From the NCBI GenBank assembly GCA_019843655.1, contig JACDQD010000104.1, positions 2,542,001-2,606,000 of the forward strand: a stretch of DNA of 64,000 nt, in the 5' to 3' direction. Source of the DNA: Lethocerus indicus. Taxonomy: Eukaryota; Arthropoda; Insecta; Hemiptera; Belostomatidae. Positions 1 to 13,500 of the stretch are shown here, piece after piece. A program made the translations under genes and the position numbers. The notes beneath the pieces are model-generated. The model saw only the letters and a list, made by a program, of their open reading frames with translations. It did no database searches and was not told the origin of the DNA. Positions within the stretch are counted from its first letter, which is position 1. Each line of letters begins with the position of its first letter.

Positions 1-1169
1 TGAATATTGAATAATTTTACATGAGATTCAATATGCATTTGGTAAAGAATACAGTAGCAGGTTCTTCTAGTTTTAGTTAAATAATAGTAATCATTTAAAA
101 TTATTTAGTAGTTATTATGTATTTTAATTAGTAGCTAAATAATAATTACCTTAAATGAACTCTATAAGTAGTTCATTGTTTAATGACTGAAAACATTGGT
201 AATTGTTAACTGAACATTTAAATCTTTAACAAAAGGTTCAATATGTGATTGGTAAGGAATGCAGTAAGAGGTTCATATAGTTTCAGTTAAAATAGTATTA
301 ATTTTAAATTATTCTTCTGGGTATATCCATAATTAATGCAGAGAATAAAACTTTTTCTCTGGATAAAAATCCAGCATTTAAAATTTTGTTATAATCAAAC
401 TTAACACTTTTAATTCTTTTTTCTTAATATATTAGTGAATAAATATTAAGTTTGGTGCATAAATAATATTAACTTTATTATGGCATAGTAATTCTATCAA
501 TATATTAAAAGTTTTTTAAATATCGCATGCCTCCATCATTAATGAAAATATTAAACCTTAGTTAAAATTTCAATTCAAATGCCTAAAATATTTTCCTTGA
601 GCCAGAGTAATAATTTGGTGGTCAACATAATTTTGTTTTATTATGATTTTCACTTCTCAACAAAAAGGTTATGTTTTATTTATATGAGTAAGGGAAAGTA
701 GGAACACATTTTGTGGCTTAACACATCAATAGTTTTATTATTTTTAATAAAAACCAGTAATAATAAGCAAACTAAAAAAATACAATAAAATATTTAATTT
801 TGCAATATTAAAATCATACATAACAGGTACATAAAATACATATTATAAAATATAAATTTTTCATACTGAAATTCAGAACAAGGTTCTATTCTAGTGTCTT
901 CTTATGATATAACTAATTCACAATAGTAGATAATATATTCAACCACTCTTCACATTCGAGGTAGTTCTAGTTAGTTTAAAATATATTCATACAAATTTAG
1001 GAAAAGCTAATAAAAAAAAAGAAAGGATTTCAAAATTCTAGCTAATTGAAATACTCTTTCAAAAATACATCCCGGCTGTAATCAATGTACACTCTCTAAA
1101 TTGCATCTAGCCATTAAGTATTTGATGAAATAAAATTTCTAAAGGTCCAAACTGACACAGTCTTTACAC
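1..1169. other. AT-rich flank downstream of ImpL2
   Basis: Strongly AT-rich DNA with no credible open frame. It holds the degenerate duplication annotated separately. It may include the longer ImpL2 3'UTR or a missed terminal exon. Confidence 0.5.
27..290 (+). repeat. degenerate direct repeat, two copies 210 bp apart
   Basis: Positions 27-80 and 237-290 align without gaps, 44 of 54 bases identical by eye (TTCAATATG, then GGTAA-GAAT, CAGTA, AGGTTC, AGTTAA). The spacing of 210 bp suggests either two units of an old tandem repeat whose array continues outside the window, or two copies of a small dispersed element. Confidence 0.6.
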
Positions 1170-1175
1170 TTTATT
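1170..1175 (-). terminator. ImpL2: candidate ImpL2 polyadenylation signal AATAAA
   Basis: First AATAAA on the minus strand downstream of the TAA at 1400, about 225 nt away. The region is AT-rich, so further AATAAA hexamers occur lower down (for example near 733-738) and the true 3' end could be longer. Confidence 0.45.
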
Positions 1176-1399
1176 AAATGCCAAAATATCTGTTAACATA
1201 CGCTTCCGAGAATTATAATTTTAAGAATCCCAAACCAACGTTTTCCACTCATTTATAAGGCAAAGTAACATAAATGACTAGAAATGAATGTTTTTTTAAT
1301 TCTCGAAAACACCTTACTGGACATACTGCCTGTTGGTCGGATTTACTTCTCATTCTGAAACAGATATGGATTCACATTAGATAAATTGAAAAAAAATTC

Positions 1400-1561
1400 T
1401 TAATTCCGATCAAACATATATAATAGAGTAGTTCTTACACTCAAAGGGTAGAGGAAGGTCTGGGATGTGTCTTGCCCAAACTTGTTTTCAGCCACACAAG
1501 TATACCTGCCCATGTCCTCCCAGCGAATTCTCAGTATTGACAAATCCCCATTTTCCAGAAC
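1400..1561 (-). CDS. ImpL2: ImpL2 exon 7: end of Ig domain 2 and C-terminus
   Basis: Acceptor ACGCTTTTCAG at 1562-1572, entering phase 0. It encodes ENGDLSILRIRW, then MGRYTCVAENKFG with the last Ig cysteine (247), then TFLYPLS and a read-through tail VRTTLLYMFDRN before TAA at 1402-1400. The Ig fold is complete by TFLYPL. AGT/gtaaga at 1439/1438 matches a splice donor, so the tail of 12 residues may be replaced by a short further exon that I cannot identify downstream. Confidence 0.85.
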   Translation of the reverse strand, partial: VLENGDLSILRIRWEDMGRYTCVAENKFGQDTSQTFLYPLSVRTTLLYMFDRN

Positions 1562-4500
1562 CTGAAAAGCGTGTAACGTTGGTTTACTTTAATAAGAAGA
1601 GTTCACAGATTCAATTCTTTATCAATTTAATTAAGCATCGCATAAAAAAAACGTTTAAGCTTGTGCTGCTATCTATCCTGAAAATGGAGGACTATACCAC
1701 CATGATCTGTACATTTTTATGGAGTGTTCTCTCTATGGTCCACTGTACCGGATTGACATTAGATTTGATTGGTTTGTATTTGGAAATTATATCGGGGCAC
1801 ATATACCTTTGCTACATTTAAAATTCAAAAAGGGGAACTGCGGTGATATCTGGTTTTAACAACAGTAGGTTTTGACCCCAAAATGTTTCTGTTCAAATTT
1901 CTGTACTTGCTACGAACAGAAATGTTGGCAAAAATGCCAACACACTCACCTTGAACCTCATATCGGTTTCGGAATCGATAACGTCGTCGTCCTTGTTTAG
2001 CCAGAAGACTTTGGGCTTGGGACGTCCATGGACTTTACAAGGGAGGACGACATCGTTGTTTGAGCTTTCGAGGGCGATTGTCCTAGTGAGTTGGATCCTG
2101 GGGCCGGCATTTTCCTTTTCGCATACAGCCATCCGATTGGATCCGTTTCCTGAAAATGTATATTAATTATATTATATATATGCTGTATATTACATTACAT
2201 TGTATTATATTACCGTTCGCTACTGTGTGTGTGTAAATCCGTTTACCGAATTTATAGATCATCGGTTCAAATGTAAATTATTTAGGTAGCAGGACCTATT
2301 TGCTTAAATAGAAATATTCACGAAAAATCGAAACGAAATAGGCAGATTAAGATTATTGGTTTTCTAATTATATTTAAACTCCTTATAAAATAAATATTTA
2401 AAAACGGAATTGTTACCTTCGACAATGAGGGCGGTCGATGGAGTTTGGTCGGACTTGGTTCCCGCGACAGCCGTGCAGGTGTAGGTACCCTGGTGGTGAG
2501 GAAGTGCGCAGTCGATCACCAACCTTGAGATGACTTTGCCCAGACCGACACCCCTGATGTCGTTGCTCTCGTAGAAAGGCTCGAACTGTTCACAAATACT
2601 ACCAGTCAAAACTCAATCTCATGCATTTTTAAATAACAAAAAGTTTTAGTTACAATCCTTTTTTTAACGTACGCATTGATTTTAACGGAGTGCAAGAGCA
2701 AAACGTAACACCGGGATGAAAAAACACTGAATGGAACCTTTACTGCGTTTTATTTATAGATTTTACTAAAATGAAATATTTTGTACAGATCAGAGGAGGT
2801 CAAACGTTATCACCCGGAGTAATTCTTCAAGGATTAATCTATTATCTCCCATGTGCAATTCTTTCTCCTCTCTCCTGTTAACCAGGAACTAGATCAGATT
2901 GGGCTTCGCGACCTTTTCAGTAGTAGAACAAATCCGATTTAAAGTTAACCAGACTTCATTACTGGAATGAACGAGCCGTGATATTTGAACTGACTGCACC
3001 GACATGCCGACTGCGAACGGCGCAGTTGAACCGCGTACCGGCCGAACCCGCGTTCCGAAGTCACCTCTGACATTTGTGTTCAGTTTGCAGAAGTGCAAGA
3101 ACGTAGTTATATAAGGTTGGAAGGTGTAAACGGTATCCTGCAACGGTGACAGTAATCTAGTCCGATGGAATATTAAATTCAGGATTCGAAGGTTGTGGCC
3201 GGCGCGACCGATAGACGTCTCAAGGACCCGTCCCCGGTCCTCCGCCATCTATCAGGCGGAATCGCGACTCCATTATTTCCACTCGAAACGAATTATAAAA
3301 CCGTTTGACATTTGGACCAGCATGTGTTTAGAGGGGGTTCGGCCGGTCTAACGATGCGTCTGAAGTTTGCAAAGGAAAGGCTGGAATTAAAAGAGCGCGT
3401 TCCGACAGAGAATAGTTAAAATTTCTAAAAGCATGAAACATGGATTGGGTTACTTTGAATCATTATACATGGAGTATACACATAACAGATGGATAACTTT
3501 CAGTTACTAAAGCCTCTACAAATTTTCCTTCATTATTTCTTAATATTAATAATCTTAATTATAATTGGGACTTGTTTAGATATAAAGTTAAACTAGATCT
3601 TTAATTGCCTTTAGCGTTACCTTTGATTGTATTTGTTATGAAATTACTTTGTATAAACTTGTCAAATATATTTACCGGAGTGATAGCCCGAGAGCCCTTG
3701 ACCCACTGAATGCTTGGCGATGGGCTGCCAGATGCTTCACAAACAAGCTCAACTTTGCCACCTTGAGGGACTCTCAGTACCCGCCCGGTCTTCTGCGAAA
3801 GTTTAACCCAGTCATTTTCCCTGCCTGAAAATAAAGGACAACTATTAGCAACTGTACAAACCATTCGAATTTAAATCTATTTGTACATTAGTTAGTAAAA
3901 CTTCGGCCATATGCTACTATCCTCGTGCATATGGTTTTTTATTAAATAAAACTTAACGTACATAATGCTTTTTGGTATTCAAATAAGGTAATTAAATTAT
4001 CATATCCTCAAGTAATATTACACTGTATTAACGCTTACAATTTGTTTACTACATCTCCACGATTTAAAATAATGTTTTCTACTGCCAACAATCAATACGT
4101 ATTATGAAAAGTGAAAGGACTTTTAACACAAAAAAGTAAGATTCATTTTCCGATAAGTCGAGCTATACATTTCTGCGGAATTAACTTAGAGGGCTTCACG
4201 TTTAAATTACTGTTGGTAACAGGGCAGCCCTACAAGACAAAGAGCAAACGACCTAATTAAGAATCAACAACCCCTCGGTTTTAAAGCCCAACATTTCTAA
4301 AACATTTAAGAGGCGTTCAGTGACCTTAAGAGATTTTTAAATTATTTATTACGAATATTTATCACAAAATAAATATATATGAATAAAGTTCTTACCTCGA
4401 TAGCCTCCATCGGGGGTCAATGAATTCTGAAACAAAGTAATTAAAATAAAGCTTTTATTAATTTGTAATGTAAAACATTAATTATTTTGTATATATAATA

Positions 4501-7500
4501 AATTATCATTATTTGATTTGGAAATATTGATTACTTCATTTCCTATACCCTTAAATTGTGCGGGTTTTCCAAAGATATTAAAGAGAATACAGTAGAAGCT
4601 TATTCACGATTGGACGTTATTCACAGATTAAAAGGAACTGTTTTCGAATTCGAAAACCATCGATCCCAGAGATTGAAATCTTTTCAAAAACGAATTTGAA
4701 AAATATTAGTTCCTTAAAAAAATGTTGGTCCAATTTTAAATATGAATAATTCTACATTCCATCCAGTAAAAGGGAACTTGATTGCCAATGATATTGGAAA
4801 AGTTATGCCGCGCACCGAGTTCAGAGTTCGTATCAATTTCTGGAAAATAAATTTACCTCGGAAGTTCACAATTCAATTTTGCCTCGTGTCATGCCCACGG
4901 CTCTGGGCGACTTATAGTTCCCTCGATGGAACTGAGTGCGATGCAAGTTATTTTTGGAAAACTATTAAAATCCTCAGACTTGAACGAAGTTTAAATTGAG
5001 ATTCCCCCCCTAACTAATTTCAGAGGTAATTTAGCAACCGAAACAATCTTTCGACGGGTATATCCCGATAGAAATTTGCTCTGTGTAATTGGCTGGATGA
5101 AGTTAAATCAACTCGGTGTTTAGGTCAGGGGTTCGCAACTTGAATCGTGGAGAGATTGCTCTTCACCGATAGTGGAATTCTGGAGTGAATAATAGACCCT
5201 AAGTTCCCCGGATTTTCTTCTTTTTAAACGAATTCTTGGAGCAAAAAAACTTGTTCTCCGGACAAAAGGCGAGGAGGGAAACGCGTACTACGTTTCCCGA
5301 GCCCCAAAACGACGACTGAAATAACCCAGACTGGTTAAGGTATAGTCACGCCAAGGGCAAGCCGGATGACTTACAATAAGAACAGGTCTGGGGCGGCCGA
5401 ACGAAGGGCAAACATGAAACCTGTATTACCGGCTGATAACTGCCACTCATTCTTATATACTTTCTGTCGCTTTACTCAATTCACCAGTTTCCAGAGGTTT
5501 TTAATGTGGCGCTACGGTTTTTGGCTACTCGTCTTTTTATGTTTTACCAGTTCGTACTTCAAAAGTGTTACTCCCTGGGAAGAAGAGACAAATTTGTCAT
5601 GTTTTATAGATGAAAAAGTACAATTTCTTGGAGAGACCTTTAGTGTCTTTAATTTTTATGGAAATCAATTAATTCAATTCGCTGTCATAAGAACTTACTT
5701 TTAAATTGGAGTCAAAATGCAAACAAAATATGTGAATGTGAAACTATTACTTTTTCGAATATGTAATGATGCACCACTTTCACAATATTTATATATCCTA
5801 GAAATACTGAAGTTTTTATAGATAATTAAGTTACCTCCATCACAAAACCTACGTAATTGAATTGTTACATTTCGTTACGTAAAAGGAATTGTTTGCGGAC
5901 AGCGGTTTCTTGGTCGAATATTAGGTCGAGGAAATGGTAGAGGAGTGGGGCAAATTGCCTGGACATTTCATAATTCTTGTGACAGCTTAAACTGCGCGCT
6001 GGCCCAGCGATTAACGAAGTACGTGTGGAGGGGGCAGGCACGATGTAAGTTGCCCTTGGGGCAACCTTCACGCCCCGATCAGGACTTCCGCAGGAGGAAA
6101 CGAGTTCTTATTCCTTCGGGGCACTTCCGCCGTACGCCTTCTATCAGGAAGGACGGGGAAAGGTGAAATGGCAATATTTTTATCGATGCTGCTTTATTAT
6201 TCTACGAATCAATTTTTAATCAAACCAATTCACGGATGTTTAACGTATGTGCGCCAAGAAAATTTGAAGAAAATATTTTAACTTGACCCAAACTGTGTAT
6301 AAAAACTGTATGTAAAAATATTTTTGAGATATTAAAGCGACACACCAATTTTGCTAACCATTAAGAGTTTTTCAATGCCAACATCTTTCTGCCAAGAACG
6401 AAAGATTGCAACAAAAGAAACAACCGATGGGAATTTTATTATTCAGACATCCATTATTGGGATAAAACCGTGAATGTTGAGATACCAAAACCATTACAGG
6501 TAAAACGAATGATACTTATGGAGGCACAGAGGTAACTTGGATATTACAAAAATTATAAACCGATAGATAGTTCTAGTGCTTCATATGTCCAAATGCGACG
6601 TTCGGAATGGATTATACCACCGCTTTGTTGCTAGTGCCCTAAAGTAATGAAGGTAGATCCTGTTATAACTATTTTGAAAAATGCAAACCGATAGGCGCAA
6701 TTCGATCAGTCCACACGTTTATATTTACCGTGGGAATCGGGGAGTTGAGAACAAAAAAACAGCCGGTTAACTGATGACGGCATGGAGCGGTAATTGGCTA
6801 CGGGGTAAACAACATGCCGAGCCGGCACCCGTTACGGTTGAATGGACGTCGTCGGTCAAGTGTAACCTCCTGGGATGACGGCGAAAACTGGTCTCCTGTT
6901 ATGAATGAACCCGACTCCCGGTGACCTAATGCGGAGCGCGCCCCGCCCCTCTCCCACTTCCAGTCGCCTAATGGTGACGGGATCGAGGGGGGAAACATTC
7001 CTCAGTTTTTATCTGAGCTCTCCCGACCCATCGCACAACCCGTTTGTTATAATCCCCGTTGTCATCGCCGATAACGCCATTTCGTGGTGTTCGGGAAATC
7101 TGATTCGGACGATGAGTTTGCGGTCGACCCCAATCAGAACGAGAAATCGTACACTAATAATATCTTTTCAATGTATTAGTACCAAAACCGGTCTTGACCC
7201 GAGAATCATTCCCACTGTCGGCTGACGAAACATTTTAATTGGTTACGTTTTAAATCATCCAACGGTTACCGGGAAATATAAAAGGTTGATTAATATTTCT
7301 GAATTGATGATTGGGAAGTTAGAATTGATAACGTAATACAGCGAAGCGCGCGGAAATGAATGGTTCAAAACTAGGAGCTTGTCGGAGTACTATAAAAAAA
7401 TTACTGGGCATAGTAAATATTTACTTCTCGCGTATTCCGAGGTCCGATTCATTATCTGTAGAAAAACAGTTACGTAACAAATACGTATCGAAAAAACATT

Positions 7501-10500
7501 CTGCAGATCTTTCGCATCGACAAACATCTGTGTTAATAAATTGACAGTTAACTTTGATACTGGTGTGAATGCTCAACAATGAGGTTAACAAGGGCACCCA
7601 ATATTGTTGTGAACCGGAGCGCCAGAGGGGCTGTGTCGTCTCATCTGCCCGTCAGAACATTCGATGGTTGTTTTTTTATTCCAATTAATTCCCATTAATC
7701 TCGGTCGCTTTTTATAAGGAGGACTAGAGAACAGAGAATCTTTAGTTTTACTCACGGACTAGAAATATATTTCCAGTTTGCGAGAAAATTCTTTAACGGC
7801 GACTAAACAAATTAGTACATCTCGAGACCACCAATTAATCCGCTCCGTTCACAAAAAAGAATCTACACGTAGTCGAATAATGGAAATGAATTATTCAACC
7901 GTATCAACGCCGGCTTCGACAAATCGTCGGGCATAATACTTATCGAGAGAAGGCCATTCGTACAGGAATGATCCGGTTTCGATTGAATCTTACGACAGTT
8001 ATGAAAGGTAGACGTCGGCGGGGAATCATTGACCTCCCGGGTTCACGCCAATCCAGTCCTACTGCTGAATGGAGTTTACATTTTAAACGGGAGACACGCC
8101 CCTGCGGCCCAGAGGCGTCGGGGCGTGTCCTCGATCAAAACCGACGTCACGTCAGAACCCCGTCGATCATTGGGTTTCCGAATTTGAATTTTTTGGAACG
8201 TACCCGGTAATGGGCGGGTCGCTGCATCCAGAATAGTCGCCGGCCGCTTATGTTAATCCGATGGTTCATTAAACCCCCTTTAAACCTTTCGGCCATTAAA
8301 ACGTTCGACAGCTATTTTAGCATATTTATAGCGGGTTAAAAATTAGTGCAAATAAATTGGGGGTGACATAAACTTCATATTTTGTCCAACATTCCCACCC
8401 TACAGCATAACGCTTCAATAACGGCTAGCTTTCTGATGTATTTAAATTTATATTAGTAATAGTACCGACATGCCATATTGAGTAAGAAAAGCACGCCCGA
8501 CATACTGTAATGGTGGGCAACTAAAATAGAACCCAGTTGCGGGAACCGACTGTTTAACGAGAGGAACAACATAAAAAAGCTGCCCCTAAACTCTAGATGT
8601 AGAACGTGGCATCGCGAATATGCATATAAATTGTTGGGGCTTGTTTGACCCCAATTGGATGCCCGTAGCGGTGGGGCCGAGCGGCGGGCAAACTGACCTA
8701 CCGCTAGCCCGCCGACCACTTGGCTTAATCTAATGACACTGCACTTCAATCGACGCCGGCGTCAGGTCAATTCCACCACCTCGCCCAGAGATCGGTTCGG
8801 CTCTTTGTGTTAAACAAAACCTCTCCCTCTCTCTCTCTCTTTCACCGACAGAGGAAGCGTCGGCGTCCGTCCGCAGGATTGCGTCATTCGCGGAGACAGC
8901 GTTTCCCTTGACATTCCTCCTCCGTACAGTTAAGAGAGAACACGCAACCCGCCCACCTCGGGGACTTGATTTAATTGAGCGGTGGACTCTACTCTAATGG
9001 GCCATGAGAATTATCGCTTTCGGTCCCCATTTTCGACCGGAAGCTTAGTTTCGGGGACACCCGACATCTCTACACGTACTTATGATAATTGTACCTATTA
9101 TATCAGATGCATTTCCCAATTGAGTCATGATGCGAATCCGTTGCCAAATGTTTTCATGTTGCAAATGTGAATAAAATTAAGTAAATACATTACGAAATGT
9201 CTTGACATATTTAAATTCAAAATTATTATGCTTTACCGGCAACGGACTATAGTCGATGGTGAAAAGCCGAAACTAATCCCAATCAAGTGAAGAATCACGC
9301 GGATGATAAAATTCTGAACTTGACAACGATATAATAATTTAAACAGACAATTGTTTTATTTTCTGTCCAACTTGGCGGCTGGTTCTTTAAAATTAAGCTT
9401 TGAATTAATTTATTTCCTCATTATCTTGGGCTGATTCTTACCGTTGTGAACAATGTTCAACCAACGAAACCAGGACGACCGAATCAATGAGCCCCTCTAC
9501 AGACACTTTTAATCATTGTCTAGAACTAAATTTGTCGTGATGAAAGGTGACAATTGTCATTGGAGGTTTTATCAGCTCTAACTTGAAGCAAAGTTAACCA
9601 CTTTTAGAAGTGGAAGAAGATTGAAAAGTTTCGCTTAACAATCAGTTGAATCGAAGTTATAACGGTGCATTGCAGACCTGAGTTAAACGACATCGCATGT
9701 TGAAACTCGTTATAAAGTGCAAGCGTTAGAGACAAGCATACATTTTCTCTAAACTTTCTTTCTCTCCCCCTTGACAGTAAACACAGTAAATAACAGTATC
9801 TAAATTGTAATATTTCTAAAATGTTCCTCAAATTCCTCAAACAGGCATCATGGCGAAGCGAGAAGTCCCCGGTAGAATTGTGGAACCGGTCTTTTTTTCC
9901 GCCGTCCGCTTAAATTCCATTTTTCCTGGACATCTTGCAATTTCCGCGAAACACCACTGTACAGCGCTGTGTGTAATAGGCTAAAAAATTAGCGCCAATG
10001 AGACAGGTCTATGTCACAGACCTCTCGTGTCGTGAGAGAGGTCCGTATGAGGTCAGAGGCCAATATAAGAACAACTGCAAGAAAACTACTTTTTTCTGTC
10101 GGATTTCTAGAAAGAAATTCTAGAAAGTTTGAATTAAAAAAATGTATGTATGTTTTATTATTATCTTACATATGATTTTAATTATAGCACCGTTTTCTAA
10201 ATGATACCTGATAGTGAGAAATAATACTGCTTTTTTATTTCACATACATACTATTAGACAAAGCCTTGTCTGCGTTTTCTCAGTGGTTATTTATGAGAAC
10301 ACACAATTTTTTTGTTTTCGAGTTACAAATACGTTATCGTTATTCAATTCTGTGGGCGTTACAGTCGGTTATATAGATCAGTGTTAACTAAAAATTGTTT
10401 TCACCGTTTTGTGCTTGGGGTTACTGTTGAGGCATTGTGGAAATTTAGCTAATTTTTGCTGTTTTTCATTTTCTGTGCGACTTGGTATGGTTTGGCGAAC

Positions 10501-13500
10501 GGAATACACTATATCATCTCGCCCATTATTTTATTAGAAAACATCCTGTGAATGAAGAGTGTGGGGGACAGCAAAAACCTGTGACAGCGTTTTCACTTGT
10601 GGGCAAAGGGACTTAATCAGGTACGTGATATTCGATAGGAGGTCAGCAGATATTTCTTTTTAGACCGTTATCTCCAGTATAAACGTTACTGTGTAATTGT
10701 CATGAGACATCAAGTTCATGGATGTACTGATGGCCTAAGCTCTTTAGTAAGATAAGAACGGATAAGAACGGTAGGTCGGTTTCCCGTTTCATGTAACATG
10801 ACCAATCTTTAAACAATGCTTTGTAAATAGGAAATGAAATCGGAATGAATTACTGCATTCCCCAACGTGGTATTGATACATTCGAGATTATTTTAGAATC
10901 GATGTGTTACCAATAAAATGAGTCATCAAATCAAAACTCTAAAAATTTACTGCTTCTTATTAGATTAAGTATGATATTTTAACTCTCTCGGAAATGTTAA
11001 TATTTAAACCAATTTTAATTTTGTTTATCAAAACTATTTAAATATATTATATTAACTAATTATTTTTAATCTTTTAAACAATCCCCGTTTAAAGTTATTA
11101 AAAAGGTGGATATTTTAATCAGCGCTATAATAAATGTCCAGTTAAGGTAGGAAGTCTTTTTTCAGGCATTTACGTGCTAGCTCTATAAGGGGGCGTTCAC
11201 CCCGCCCACTTCCGGTCCGATAACTCCCATAAAATAGGTATTCGAGCACGATCAGCACTCAGGTTTGGATTTCGTCCGACCTTCCGGCACCGGTTCCCTC
11301 TATTTGCGGTTTTTCGCCGACTCCGCACCGTTTTCGAGCCCTCCTCCAGTTTTATATATGTGGAGCATTTAAGGCGAACGTTCATTTTACGTTGGCGAAA
11401 GCGTTTTTATCTTTTGCTGAGACAGACATCAGCGGGCGAGAAGAAAAGATGTCCGCGCCGGGCGGCCACCTCCGGGCGGCGGTCCCAGGGTGGGGTTCCC
11501 TGAATCTCCAGCCCCTGTGGGAACTCGGGGCCCGTTCACACGCTGCCCGTATCGCCTCCTTTCATTCCCTCTACTCCTACCTCGCTTATTACTCTATTCT
11601 TAGTTCAACATTCGCGTCATCCATTTTCCAACTCTGAAAACTCAATGCCGCCTACTTCCTTGTGACAAAACGATACGATCATTTACTTTGTATTTAATGA
11701 TAAAATTAGCGAAATTATGAATTGGATTTGTAATAATAGTCAAATGGTTAACAATTTTAGATATGTTAGTTTTACGTCTGAATACAATGATGATATTAGT
11801 GTGAGAACCAGGGATCGACTAGCGGAGAAAATATAACTTATTCTATTTTATTTATTTTTTTGATTTGTTCTGATAATGCCACTCTACACGAATATGGAAT
11901 GAAATGTAGGTTCCGGATCAAAGTAGAATATCCCTGTCTGTGTTACATAAATTGAGACTGATAGCTATACGTAATTGATTTCTTCGGAGGAGATAATTGC
12001 GCGTAACGTTATCGCTTATTATGTTGAGATCGTCATTTATAAGTTCCCCTACTTATCTTTTCACTAACGCATGTCCTTACTAATAATGAATTGAGAACCG
12101 CAAACGCACAGGCGTTATTGTAAATGAATCATTTCGCCCCCCCTCATATCGCGCTCACTCCCATTCACTCGGGAGTCGCTGAAGATAAGGGGCCGCCGCC
12201 GGCTTGCCGACGACTGCAAAACAGGTCCGCGACTGGATTTACTAATCGCCCTTACAACGACTCAGGAATCCCATTCAACCGAGGCGGGGGAAGTTATTTA
12301 CAAATAGTCGATGGCCAACGAGGCCCCGGAGACATAGGGGCTCATTGTCAATTTGGAATTCCGCTGGCGGCGCTAAAGACCCGATTGCGGACTGGACGCT
12401 CTCCGTTTATTGGCGGATGCCCCAGAACAACAACCAGCCGGCTGTCCGATATTTTTCTTTCTGCCGATACCTTATTGCCGATAACCTAATCTCTCCATCC
12501 ATGGTATACTATTCGCAACTGTACTATTGCATAATAGAACTCGATACAGTTCATGGGAAATGAAACGAGTTCGTGCCTGGTAATTTCTGAAAAACCCGCC
12601 CCCGTATATGCGATAATGGAAATTGTCGGGCAGTAAACAATCTAATGGCAATAATAATTGACTCCGTATTAATAAATACCGCATTCGTTTAAATTCAGTT
12701 ATATCGAAATTGAACCCCATATCTCGCGATTATTTTGTGCTGATAACGCGGGACATTCGGTCAAAGATTAAAGTGGATTCGATGAATAATATTGCTTCGA
12801 AAGAGTTGTTATTTTTCACTTTACCTTTTATGAGTTATTTTGACTTTCTTGTCCCTAATATTCGGAAGTGGTTTTATAATATTCGATTACATTTTTATAA
12901 TTGTAATATCTTAAACCATCTGATATTTTAAAAAATCGATACTACAAGTAAATAATTTGCTTCTTTTTGTTACTGCTTTATGTGTTCTGCATTTTATAAT
13001 GACCTCTGCATTGGAACCAGTCCTCTACCTGGAGAGGTCCATTTACCTTCGAAATCTAAACATCGGGTTCCTTCTGAAAATCTATCCGCAAAAAGATTCA
13101 AAATAGAATCTAATGTACCTTTCTATACAATGTACCGCGAAAATTATGGGGCAAAATTACTCGAAAACGTTTCTTGATTACACAGTTTAATTTACGAAGC
13201 GTTTAATTGGTTCCCAGTTATTATCTGGTACTTGGGCTGGATAATGAGCGATTAAGTACGAACTCTAGCCATAAATTATGACTTACTATTACCAATTTTG
13301 TAGTAGAAGCATTTTTTTAGAGTTTATCACCCAAAAGGGGGAATACTGTTCTATTGGAAATTATATTTACATTAGTGGGAAATTTCCTTAAAAAATAATC
13401 ATTTAAAAATCCCCATTGTTTTGACTGAAATGGTTGCTTAGCGGAATTATGAATGAAATGTAGATACTGAAATTCCTATAAAGCGGAGCTTTATTTCTAG

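Noticed and set aside
2889..3248. 119-codon minus-strand frame in ImpL2 intron 4
   Set aside because: The exon borders around it already give an uninterrupted Ig domain; including it would break the fold.
9244..9256. GACTATAGTC core resembling the 44.2-kb palindrome
   Set aside because: Only 10 bp match and no TTAA/CCC terminus is present, so a second transposon copy is not supported.
12124..12489. 121-codon open frame inside ImpL2 intron 2
   Set aside because: Low-complexity composition, overlapped by other frames on both strands, no domain.
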